Of a stretch of DNA of 64,000 nt, positions 26,632 through 37,260 are shown piece by piece (position 1 is the stretch's first letter; the number at the start of each line of letters is the position of its first letter). This DNA is from Bifidobacterium asteroides. GTDB taxonomy: Bacteria > Actinomycetota > Actinomycetes > Actinomycetales > Bifidobacteriaceae. The notes under the pieces are model-generated. The model saw only the letters and a list, made by a program, of their open reading frames with translations. It was not told the origin of the DNA and searched no databases. The position numbers and the translations under genes were made by a program. Where the stretch lies: contig NZ_QGLK01000004.1 in NCBI RefSeq assembly GCF_003202755.1, positions 434,001 to 498,000 on the forward strand, written 5' to 3'.

Positions 26632-27488
26632 TGTGCCGCTCCTTCCGTTATCTGGACGAAGTAGGTCTGCAGATCCATTGGGGCGACAATAAGCCCCTTG
26701 GGCTGCTCGTCGGGCACTGGCCCCTCGAAGCTGACGCGCAGCAGGTCGCCGATGCGCTGCCTGCTCAGCAGCTGTGGGTCGCCCTGGGCAAGGTAGCCCT
26801 CCACGTCACGCGGACGGCCAGTGACAGTGGTCCCCAGGGCAGACAGATCATCCACGCTGAAAGATCGCAGGACCCGCCCCTGGTCGATGATCGTGGCGCG
26901 GGAGATGAGCTGGCTGACCTCGTTGATGATATGGGTGGCGATGATCATGGTCGGTCCGCGGTGCTGATAGGCCTCCAGAACGAAGGAGTAGATCCTCTCC
27001 CTGGCCGCCGCATCCATTCCTGTCGTCGGTTCATCCAGAATGAGGTATTCCACAGGCAGGCAGAGTCCGATGACGTCCTTGACCACCTGACGCTGCCCCA
27101 TGGAGAGGGAAGCAAAAGTGTCAGTCAGCCTCAATGCGAAGCTCTTAAGAATACGCTCAGCCAAGTGCCAGTCGAAATCACCGTAAAACCCCTCGGCCAT
27201 GGCAAATGCCTGTCTAATGCGCCGTCGGGATGGATAGGGCCAGGTTTCGTTGACCAAAGCCACTCGGCGAACGATTCTTGAGTCGCTGACCAGATCGCTT
27301 CCATCCAGGTGGATCAGCCCCTGGTCAGGAAGTGCCCTGCCCGCCATCAGATTGCACAGGGTGGACTTGCCGGCCCCGTTCCGCCCGAAGAGTCCGTATA
27401 TCTTGCCGGGCTCAAAGCAGAGCGAGATCTCATCCAAGGCCTTCAGCTTTCCGTATGATTTGTCCACCTTGGAAACTGTCAGACTCAT
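26628..27488 (-). CDS. ABC transporter ATPase (YtrB-like)
   Basis: This 286-residue ATPase has Walker A GRNGAGKSTLCN near residue 36, the signature LSMGQRQVVKD near 128, and Walker B YLILDEPTTGMDA near 150. Its C-terminal about 80 residues after the H-loop (IIATHIINEVSQ) are a divergent regulatory extension seen in ABC-2-type ATPases. It overlaps the GntR gene by four bases upstream and the membrane protein gene downstream, giving one tightly coupled three-gene operon. Confidence 0.88.
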   Translation of the reverse strand: MSLTVSKVDKSYGKLKALDEISLCFEPGKIYGLFGRNGAGKSTLCNLMAGRALPDQGLIHLDGSDLVSDSRIVRRVALVNETWPYPSRRRIRQAFAMAEGFYGDFDWHLAERILKSFALRLTDTFASLSMGQRQVVKDVIGLCLPVEYLILDEPTTGMDAAARERIYSFVLEAYQHRGPTMIIATHIINEVSQLISRATIIDQGRVLRSFSVDDLSALGTTVTGRPRDVEGYLAQGDPQLLSRQRIGDLLRVSFEGPVPDEQPKGLIVAPMDLQTYFVQITEGAAQ

Positions 27489-27850
27489 TGGTAGACCCTT
27501 TCTATGATGGCGTCCAAGTCCTCACGGGATACGTCCAGAGCCTTGGCTTCTTCGACCAGATCCTGGAACCTTCCGTTCAGGAGTTCCCTCCTGCGACGCT
27601 CACGAACGCTTCGGCCCGCACCGACAGTGACAAACATGCCCAGCCCCCGCCGTTTCTCCAGAAGGCCACGGTCGACCAGCAGGTTCATCCCCTTGAGGAC
27701 TGTGGCCGGGTTGATCTGGTAGGCAGTCGAGATTTCCGTGGTGCTGGGAATCCTTTCACCATCGGCGACCAGTCCCTCGGCTATGGCTTCGGTCAATCGG
27801 TCTGCCACCTTCACGAAAACGGGCCGACCATCCGGTATTTCGATCGCCAT
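27485..27850 (-). CDS. GntR-family regulator (YtrA subfamily)
   Basis: This 121-residue regulator is a GntR winged helix (residues 10-75, with VADRLTEAIAEGLVADGERIP and STTEISTAYQINPATVLKGM) followed by only about 40 residues. A short C-terminus of this kind characterises the YtrA subfamily. It is the first gene of the operon with the ABC ATPase and membrane protein. A perfect 20-bp palindrome 66 bp upstream is the likely autoregulatory operator. The inducing signal is unknown; relatives respond to envelope-active compounds. Confidence 0.88.
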   Translation of the reverse strand: MAIEIPDGRPVFVKVADRLTEAIAEGLVADGERIPSTTEISTAYQINPATVLKGMNLLVDRGLLEKRRGLGMFVTVGAGRSVRERRRRELLNGRFQDLVEEAKALDVSREDLDAIIERVYQ

Positions 27851-27915
27851 CGTTTGACCGCCTTGTCTGCCTTGATTCGAGGCCTCGAATTAGGACCTGT
27901 ATTGCTGTTTATTAC

Positions 27916-27935
27916 TTAGTTACTTGAGTAACTAA
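27916..27935 (-). promoter_or_regulatory. 20-bp perfect palindromic operator of the GntR operon
   Basis: TTAGTTACT and AGTAACTAA are exact inverted half-sites around a central TG. On the minus strand the palindrome lies between a TTGGTT -35-like hexamer and AT-rich sequence where a -10 would lie. The position upstream of a YtrA-type regulator and the dyad shape suggest direct repression. The binding protein is inferred. Confidence 0.7.
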
Positions 27936-28094
27936 CCAACAGTCTACGATTTGCTCTTCTAACCGTCAAATCAGATGCAGTCGTAATCCGCCCGTTTGCT
28001 CGCGCATATGCTCCCGCCGCCCTCCTTCATCCCGGCTAGGACGGGCATGTCCTCATGTAATTCCGCTTGCCAGAATGCCGGATAAATCCGGTAC

Positions 28095-28943
28095 CTACAG
28101 GGTCGCAGCTGCCAGTAACTGCCGGGTATAGGACTGCTTGGGATGATTGAGAATGGCTTTCACCGGCCCCTCTTCCACCACCTTGCCTCGGACGAGCACC
28201 ATGACCCTGTCCGCGATATGCTGGACCACGCCCAGATCATGGGAGATGATGATCATGGACATGCCATTTGACGGATCGGCCTGCTGCCTGGACTGGGCCA
28301 TGATGGATTGAAGGGTATGGAGAATCCCTACGCGCGCCGAAACGTCGATGGCGCTCATAGGCTCATCAGCCAAGAGTATCCGAGGCTTGACGATCAGAGC
28401 CCGGGCTATGGCCGCTCGCTGGGCCTGGCCTCCGGACAGATCCGAGGGATAGGCCGTCATGAGCCTGTTTGGGTCAAGCTGAACCGCTGACAAGACCTTG
28501 ACCACCTGATCGGCAAGACCCGTCCCGTCCTGACGACGATGCCATAGGTGCCCACTCTCCCTGCGTCTGGCAGCCAGAAGAGGCTCAGCAACTGAACGAC
28601 CGATGGTCCACCGGGGATCCAGGGAGGCAAAGGGATTCTGAAAGACCAGAGCAGAGTCCCGGGCAAGCGCCTTGGCGACCGATGAACCATGCAGAACTGG
28701 TCTGCCCTCGTATGCCACCTGTCCCGCATCAGGCCTCAACTGGCCAAGGAGCAAACGGGAAAGCGTGGTCTTCCCTGAACCAGACTCTCCTATGATCGCC
28801 AGACACTCCCCCGGCAGGAGTGAAACATCGATTCCGTCAACCGCGGCCTTTCGAGCCATGCCGCTGCCAGTGGAGGCATAGACCTTGGTCAGACCCTTTC
28901 CGGTCAGGATCGGATCGGCCTGTGCACCGTCAGTCAGCCTCAT
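28095..28943 (-). CDS. Peptide ABC importer ATPase (OppF/DppF-like)
   Basis: This 282-residue ATPase has Walker A GESGSGKTTLSRLL, signature LSGGQAQRAAIARAL and Walker B RILLADEPMSAID, followed by ISHDLGVVQHIADR, typical of OppF/DppF proteins. I start at ATG 28943 because GGAGG is five bases upstream; the frame open to 28955 has no signal. It overlaps the OppD gene end by 14 bases. The C-terminus (LNHPKQSYTRQLLAAA) is the usual OppF tail. It powers peptide or opine-type uptake together with the four genes upstream. Confidence 0.92.
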   Translation of the reverse strand: MRLTDGAQADPILTGKGLTKVYASTGSGMARKAAVDGIDVSLLPGECLAIIGESGSGKTTLSRLLLGQLRPDAGQVAYEGRPVLHGSSVAKALARDSALVFQNPFASLDPRWTIGRSVAEPLLAARRRESGHLWHRRQDGTGLADQVVKVLSAVQLDPNRLMTAYPSDLSGGQAQRAAIARALIVKPRILLADEPMSAIDVSARVGILHTLQSIMAQSRQQADPSNGMSMIIISHDLGVVQHIADRVMVLVRGKVVEEGPVKAILNHPKQSYTRQLLAAATL

Positions 28944-29724
28944 GCTTGCCTCCATCTGCGCTCAGCGTCAACTCTCTGGCCGCTCTCACCAGAGTCCTGC
29001 CCTGCGGACTGAATGGGTCGCGCAGAATGCTCTGCGTCTGCCCGCTTTCCACCACTCGGCCCGCGTCAAGGATGTAGCAGTAATCAGCAACCCGGGCCAG
29101 GACGGAGAAGTCATGGGTGATGAACAGGAGGGAGGCCCCGCTCTGGTCGACTAGGGAGACCAGCAGGTCAACAATCTGCCGCTGGGTGATGGCATCCAGG
29201 GCTGTGGTGGGCTCGTCTGCCAGTATCAGTCTGGGCTTGGTGACGAGGGCCGTGGCTATAGCCGCCCGCTGCTGCTGACCCCCGGACAGCTCATGCGGGT
29301 AGGAGCCAGCCAGATCCGCACCCAACCCGACCTGTTGCAATATCTCCATGACCCGTCTGCGCCTTTCCTGGGCGCTCAGGCGATAGTGGCGGCGAAGAGG
29401 GAGCTCCACCTGGTCGTAAATCTTCTTTACCGGGTTCAGGGCTGTAGAAGGATTCTGAAAGACCATACCCATCCGAGAACCGCGCAGGTCCGCCAGGGAC
29501 CGGTCATCAGAACCGAGAATTTGAAGCCCATCCACCAGAATGGATCCCGAAAGGGAGGCCGTCAAAGGTGCTGTGCCCAGGACGCTGCGGGCGATCATCG
29601 ATTTTCCGGAGCCCGAGGAGCCGATCAGGCCGACCCGTTGGCCATCCGCCACCCTGAGGTTCACCCTGTCAAGAATGCTGCGTCCATTGATGGACAGGCT
29701 CAGGCCGTCAATATTCAGCGACAT
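28930..29724 (-). CDS. Peptide ABC importer ATPase (OppD/DppD-like)
   Basis: This 264-residue ATPase has Walker A GSSGSGKSMIARSVL, signature [15 protein letters not shown], Walker B RLILADEPTTALD and ITHDFSVLARVADY. It is slightly shorter than usual OppD and lacks most of the cysteine-containing C-terminal extension, where relatives bind an Fe-S cluster. GGAGG lies five bases before the chosen ATG 29724; an adjacent ATG at 29727 is the alternative. It overlaps the permease gene by 17 bases, so expression is probably coupled. Confidence 0.9.
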   Translation of the reverse strand: MSLNIDGLSLSINGRSILDRVNLRVADGQRVGLIGSSGSGKSMIARSVLGTAPLTASLSGSILVDGLQILGSDDRSLADLRGSRMGMVFQNPSTALNPVKKIYDQVELPLRRHYRLSAQERRRRVMEILQQVGLGADLAGSYPHELSGGQQQRAAIATALVTKPRLILADEPTTALDAITQRQIVDLLVSLVDQSGASLLFITHDFSVLARVADYCYILDAGRVVESGQTQSILRDPFSPQGRTLVRAARELTLSADGGKHEAD

Positions 29725-30760
29725 CATTGCCTCCCTCGCCTGCGTAAATTGCATTCTCGACAAGATGATCGGAATCATCTAATTGCGCTGAAACTGCCTG
29801 AGGCGCAGGTTGAAGAGCAGACCGTCCGGCGGCAGCCACGGCGGCCCTGAGCCTGGAGTTGGTGACCGGATCGATGGCATCACACAGGGCATCCCCGAAC
29901 AGGTTCAGCGCTACCACCACCATGGTGACCACCAAGCCGGGCCAGAGCACGGTCAGCGGGAAGACGTTGATGAACTTGACAGAGGTGGTCAGTGAGTGCC
30001 CCCAAGAGGGTAGGCCAGAGGGGACACCCACCCCTAGGTAGGTCAACCCTGCCTCGGCCAGAACGGAGGTCCCTGCTGACATGGAAAGCTGCACGCAAAG
30101 GACAGGAATGACATTGGGCACCAGGTGGGTGCAGAAGATTCTGAAGGACCCGATCCCGCTGTGCCGGGCGGATTGCACGTAGTCAGACTCTGCCACCAGA
30201 AGCGCCTGGGGCCGTACGATCCGGGCCAGATTGAGTCCGTAGCCGAACCCACAGGCCACGACGACCACGGCAATGCTGGGTCCCAGGGGAACAGCCAGGA
30301 TCAGGGCCAGCAGAACTGTGGGCAGGGAAATCAGAGCGTCGACCAGGACTACGACCGTCTGCGATACTCCTGAACGGCGCGAGACCATAGCCATGACCAG
30401 AAGGAGTCCCAATACGCCTGACAGGACGACCGCCAGAAGACTGATGGCCAGGTTGGTGGCTGACCCCGCCATCAGCCAAGAGAGAATGTCTGCCCCGGTG
30501 CCGTCCGTTCCCAGAAGGTGGGCACGGCTGGGTGCCCGCCAGATCCGGTACCCGTCGGTGGTCCAAATAGGGACCGGGGTCCAGAATCTGGAAACCAGAG
30601 AGACCAAGATCCAAATGGCCAGGACAATCAGCGAGTATCGCCCTGAGACCTTGCGCCACATGCTGGCCAGCACCACCCGTATCCGTCCGAAGAATCCCAG
30701 TCGGCCGGGAAAGGGTGCTTTCAATCCCAAACGAGGCCTGTCTACATGCTCCCAGCTCAT
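29708..30760 (-). CDS. Peptide ABC importer permease (OppC/DppC-like)
   Basis: This 350-residue permease has an N-terminal helix (YSLIVLAIWILVSLVSRFW) and then six more helices. HLLGTDGTGADILSWLM is the OppC-type start of the transmembrane domain, and the EAA-like loop is seen around DYVQSARHSGIGSFRIFCTHL. The C-terminal 30 residues are an unconserved alanine-rich tail. It pairs with the DppB-like permease, overlapping by one base. Confidence 0.9.
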   Translation of the reverse strand: MSWEHVDRPRLGLKAPFPGRLGFFGRIRVVLASMWRKVSGRYSLIVLAIWILVSLVSRFWTPVPIWTTDGYRIWRAPSRAHLLGTDGTGADILSWLMAGSATNLAISLLAVVLSGVLGLLLVMAMVSRRSGVSQTVVVLVDALISLPTVLLALILAVPLGPSIAVVVVACGFGYGLNLARIVRPQALLVAESDYVQSARHSGIGSFRIFCTHLVPNVIPVLCVQLSMSAGTSVLAEAGLTYLGVGVPSGLPSWGHSLTTSVKFINVFPLTVLWPGLVVTMVVVALNLFGDALCDAIDPVTNSRLRAAVAAAGRSALQPAPQAVSAQLDDSDHLVENAIYAGEGGNDVAEY

Positions 30761-31743
30761 CAGTCAGTCGCCTCCTGCCTGGCCGCACCTCGAAAACGCG
30801 GATCGATCAGCCTATGGATAACGTCCACCAGCAGTCCCAGGGAGAGGAAGAAAGCCGCCAGAAGAAGCAGCTCGGACTGAACGGCCGGAAGATCCCGGTT
30901 GCCCACATCGGTGATCAGCATGGAGCCCAGTCCCGGAAGGGCGAACAGGTTCTCGCTGACCATGACACCCGTAATCATCTCAGCCATGGTCAACCCGACC
31001 ACCGAAACCAGCTGGGGGGAAGCCAGCCGCAAACCGATGCGTAGGGCAGCCTGGGTCCGAGTCATCCCGCAGGCCATGCCCATGTCCACATACCCCGAAG
31101 AGAGCATGTCGCCTAATAAAGAGCGGGTATATCGCATGATGCCGGCGCCTACGATGATGCCGGTGGACAGAGCGGGCAGAATTAAGGCCGCCAGAGCCTG
31201 CCCCGGCTGGGCCCAGCCGGGAGCAGGAAAGCCCTGGGAGGGCAGCAGGCCAATCAAGCCGCTGCCTTTGGCAAAGAGCATGATCAGCAGCAGTCCTGAC
31301 CAGAGGGCCGGTACGGATCCGCCCACGATGGCTGCCATGTGGCTGAAGGACTGCATCCGCGGCGAGCGCGCCAGAGCCGCCGCACAGCCCAGGGGAATGC
31401 CCAGCAGCAGAGCCACACACAGGCCCAAAAGAATCAGCGGGAAGGTGATCTGGGCCCGGATGCCCACCTGGGAGGCGATGGAACGGTTGGTCAGAATGGA
31501 CCTGCCCAGGTCCCCTTTCAGAAAGTCGCTGATCCAATCCAGATACTGCCTTGGGTAGGAGCGGTCCAGACCCATCTGCCGACGGAGCCGGTCGACACGC
31601 TCGGGCGGGGCATCCAGTCCGGCCATGACGGCGGCCACATCCCCGGGCAAGATGCGCAGGGCCAGGAAGATCAGCAGGGAGATGCCCATCAACGCCAAAA
31701 CGAAGAGCACCAGACGCCGAATCAGGAATCTGACCATGGTCAT
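30760..31743 (-). CDS. Peptide ABC importer permease (OppB/DppB-like)
   Basis: This 327-residue permease begins with RFLIRRLVLFVLALMGISLL and shows the OppB-type GDVAAVMAGLDAPPERVDRL and MGLDRSYPRQYLDW segments. An EAA-like loop is present around YVDMGMACGMTRTQAAL. Six helices are predicted. It overlaps the substrate-binding protein gene by four bases (ATGA). Confidence 0.9.
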   Translation of the reverse strand: MTMVRFLIRRLVLFVLALMGISLLIFLALRILPGDVAAVMAGLDAPPERVDRLRRQMGLDRSYPRQYLDWISDFLKGDLGRSILTNRSIASQVGIRAQITFPLILLGLCVALLLGIPLGCAAALARSPRMQSFSHMAAIVGGSVPALWSGLLLIMLFAKGSGLIGLLPSQGFPAPGWAQPGQALAALILPALSTGIIVGAGIMRYTRSLLGDMLSSGYVDMGMACGMTRTQAALRIGLRLASPQLVSVVGLTMAEMITGVMVSENLFALPGLGSMLITDVGNRDLPAVQSELLLLAAFFLSLGLLVDVIHRLIDPRFRGAARQEATD

Positions 31744-33386
31744 CCCCGCCTATAAGTCACGTCGGACAGGGGCATGAGGGACTGGTTCAGATCGACCGGG
31801 AAGCCCTCCAACCCTGTCCGCCAGGCCGTGGTCACCCGGTAGTTGAAGAGCCAGTCCGCCGCCGCATCGCTGCTGACGATCCGGGCGGCCTGAGCCAGGC
31901 GCCTGTTGGAATCATCGGCAGAGGTCGTGGCCATGGCCTGCCTATAAAGCTCCTGAACCTGACGATTGTCATAGTTGTAGTAGTAGCCAGGATTGGCCCA
32001 CTGATGGAAGTCGTGGCTCTCGCCATGATCCACCAGAGACAGGTCATAGTCCTTGTTGGCATGTACGTCCTGCAGCCATACCGAAAACTCCACCACCCTC
32101 ACATCCAGGTCAATGCCCACCTGGCGCAGCTGCGAGCGCAGCTGATCACCCAACTCGCTGCCGTAGGTGTTGGCATAGGTCAACCGCAGCTTGAGAGGGT
32201 GGTCGGGACCATACCCGGCCTGGGCCAGGAGCCTCCGTGCCTGCTCCGGATCGTGGGGGTAAAGACCGGTCAAATCCTGATAGCCGGGATCCAGAGAGGG
32301 TATGGGTCCGCCCAAGGCCCTGTCCGATCCGCCTCGGGAGGCAATCAGCTGCCGATGGTCAATGGCATGGCGGATGGCCTGCCGCACCCGTGGGTCGGAT
32401 GTAGCGGCACCCTTGCCATTCATGGCTAGGACGTACTTGTCGGTGTCGTCGCCCGCCTTGACCTGGAAGTCGGGGCTGTTGCGGAATGGGCTGGCCAGGT
32501 TCTCGGTGACCGGAGCCAGCACCTGCACATCCCCGCTGCGCAGGGCGTTGACGGCGGCGTTGTCGTCATTGAGGTAGCGGATGACGATGGTTGGCGTCTT
32601 AGGCTTGTCGCTCCCCCAGTAGTGCGGATCGGCCTTGAGCGTGACCGAGTCGTTTGGGCGGAAGCTTTCCAACAGATATGGGCCGGAACCCACGGCCTGG
32701 GTCTTCATGTCGTAATGGGCCCGCCGGTCAAAGACCAGGCCAGCCCGGCCGCTCAGCTGCCAGAGCAGGTCCTGGTAGGGTCTGGACAGCGTCAGACGCA
32801 CCGTCAGCGGATCCGTGGCCTCAACGCCCTGGAAACCTTCCAGCATCTCGCTACCCTGATAGTGGCCTGCCATAAGCCCGCGTATGGAGTCGACCACGTC
32901 CTGGGCCCGAAGAGCATGATTGTTGGAAAAACGGATGCCCTCATGCAGGTGGAAGGTGTAGACCAGCCCGTCCTCGGAGACATTCCAGGTCCTGGCCAGG
33001 CCCGGACGCACCCGGTTCCGGGAATCCCGTGACACCAGGCCCTGATAGACGTTGCCGATCAGAAGCTGATCCAGCGCCGTGCCCGACTGGTTGCGGATGT
33101 CCAGATTGGTGGGAGCCAGCTTGAGCCCCACCGTGACTGTATCGGCCACGGTTCCGCCTCCAGCCTGTCCGGAGGCTCCACGATGCCCGGTCCACAGGGA
33201 GAAAGCCAAGGCCAAGGCCAACAGGAGACTGAGCAGCTTCCAGGGCAAGGTGTTGCCGCCCGACCTCATGGGCCTAATCCTGGCATTAAGTTCGGGGTCA
33301 GTGCTGGGGCCTGGCTCCTGGGCCGTATCCATATCTGCTGCGGTCACGCTGCCATGAACATGCGTGCCGTGTCGATCTGCATTCAT
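31740..33386 (-). CDS. Peptide-binding protein of ABC importer (SBP family 5), membrane anchored
   Basis: This 548-residue family 5 substrate-binding protein has RPGLARTWNVSEDGLVYTFHLH near the N-terminus and GVGVDLDV-like lobe segments (QVGIDLDVRVVEF). Unusually, no lipobox cysteine is visible. Instead about 50 polar residues precede one hydrophobic helix (LPWKLLSLLLALALAFSLW), so it is probably anchored by an uncleaved or type-I signal segment. The start at 33386 has AAGGA seven bases upstream; an ATG at 33269 is another candidate and would shorten the cytoplasmic part to about ten residues. It should bind oligo- or dipeptides, nickel chelates or similar; the ligand is unknown. Confidence 0.85.
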   Translation of the reverse strand: MNADRHGTHVHGSVTAADMDTAQEPGPSTDPELNARIRPMRSGGNTLPWKLLSLLLALALAFSLWTGHRGASGQAGGGTVADTVTVGLKLAPTNLDIRNQSGTALDQLLIGNVYQGLVSRDSRNRVRPGLARTWNVSEDGLVYTFHLHEGIRFSNNHALRAQDVVDSIRGLMAGHYQGSEMLEGFQGVEATDPLTVRLTLSRPYQDLLWQLSGRAGLVFDRRAHYDMKTQAVGSGPYLLESFRPNDSVTLKADPHYWGSDKPKTPTIVIRYLNDDNAAVNALRSGDVQVLAPVTENLASPFRNSPDFQVKAGDDTDKYVLAMNGKGAATSDPRVRQAIRHAIDHRQLIASRGGSDRALGGPIPSLDPGYQDLTGLYPHDPEQARRLLAQAGYGPDHPLKLRLTYANTYGSELGDQLRSQLRQVGIDLDVRVVEFSVWLQDVHANKDYDLSLVDHGESHDFHQWANPGYYYNYDNRQVQELYRQAMATTSADDSNRRLAQAARIVSSDAAADWLFNYRVTTAWRTGLEGFPVDLNQSLMPLSDVTYRRG

Positions 33387-33531
33387 TGACGAATCCTTAT
33401 GCTGCGGTTGACCGCCATTCTGGTCGATCACCGCCCACCAGCATACTCCCCGAAGCCATCACTCAGGCTTATGCGCTTAGGATGGATTCGAAAAGCGCCA
33501 CGCGCCCCGACGACGGCAGGGAGGAAGAGAC

Positions 33532-36475
<2,944 letters not shown>

Positions 36476-36498
36476 TTATGTCCCGCCAGGCTGACTGT

Positions 36499-37251
36499 TC
36501 AGGCTTCTTCTTGAGAATCCAAGGGAACAGAGGAGGTGAAGGTGCGCTTAACCCCCGTGAAGGGGTCAGTGAATTCCAGACGACGGGCCACCAATTGCAA
36601 AGGCCGGGGGAAGTCGTCATAGGCACGAGTCTGAATCCGGGGGTAGAGATCGTCGCCCACTATGGGCAGGCCCAAAGAGCTCATATGCACCCGAAGCTGA
36701 TGGGTCTTGCCTGTCTGCGGATAGAGCGTGTAGGTGGCCAGACATCCCTGGCCCGTAGTCAGTTCGATCCCGGTAATGGCATTGACGGGCCCGCGCTCCT
36801 CCCAGGCCTGGAGAACCCCTCGGCGTTTGATCACCCGGGAGCGGCGCTCTAATGGGAAGACCCGGGGCGGAGCCAGGTGTCGCACAGTGCCGGTCCGCGG
36901 ACGAACCATGGGTCGCACCGGCGCCAGACACTGGTAGACCTTGCGCACGCGATGCTCCTGGAAGAGCATCTGGTAGGCCCGCCTGGCAGCCGGATCGCGC
37001 ACCAGAACCAGCACGCCCGCAGTGGCCCTGTCAAGCCTGTGAGCGGGTATGATGTCGGGCTCCCCGTAGAGCTTTCGTATTTTGATCAACACGGTTTCCG
37101 CGTGCCACATCCCCCTAGGCATAGTAGCCAGGAAGTGGGGCTTGTCGACCACAATGATGCGACGGTCCTCATAGATGACTTTGGGCTCGAAGGGGATCTG
37201 CGGCTCCTCCAGAACGATCCGATGCCCCCGCTGCTCGGACCCGACGACCAC
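36499..37251 (-). CDS. RluA-family pseudouridine synthase
   Basis: This 250-residue enzyme isomerises uridine in RNA. The catalytic Asp is in HRLDRATAGVLVLVRD near residue 75. IIVVDKPHFLATMPRG, YQCLAPVRP and KTHQLRVHMSSLGLPIVGDDLYP are the other RluA motifs. No S4 domain is visible at the N-terminus, so it resembles the shorter RluA/TruC group. The target site (rRNA or tRNA) is not predictable. It follows glmS by ten bases on the same strand. Confidence 0.9.
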   Translation of the reverse strand: MVVGSEQRGHRIVLEEPQIPFEPKVIYEDRRIIVVDKPHFLATMPRGMWHAETVLIKIRKLYGEPDIIPAHRLDRATAGVLVLVRDPAARRAYQMLFQEHRVRKVYQCLAPVRPMVRPRTGTVRHLAPPRVFPLERRSRVIKRRGVLQAWEERGPVNAITGIELTTGQGCLATYTLYPQTGKTHQLRVHMSSLGLPIVGDDLYPRIQTRAYDDFPRPLQLVARRLEFTDPFTGVKRTFTSSVPLDSQEEA

Positions 37252-37260
37252 GGACAGCCT

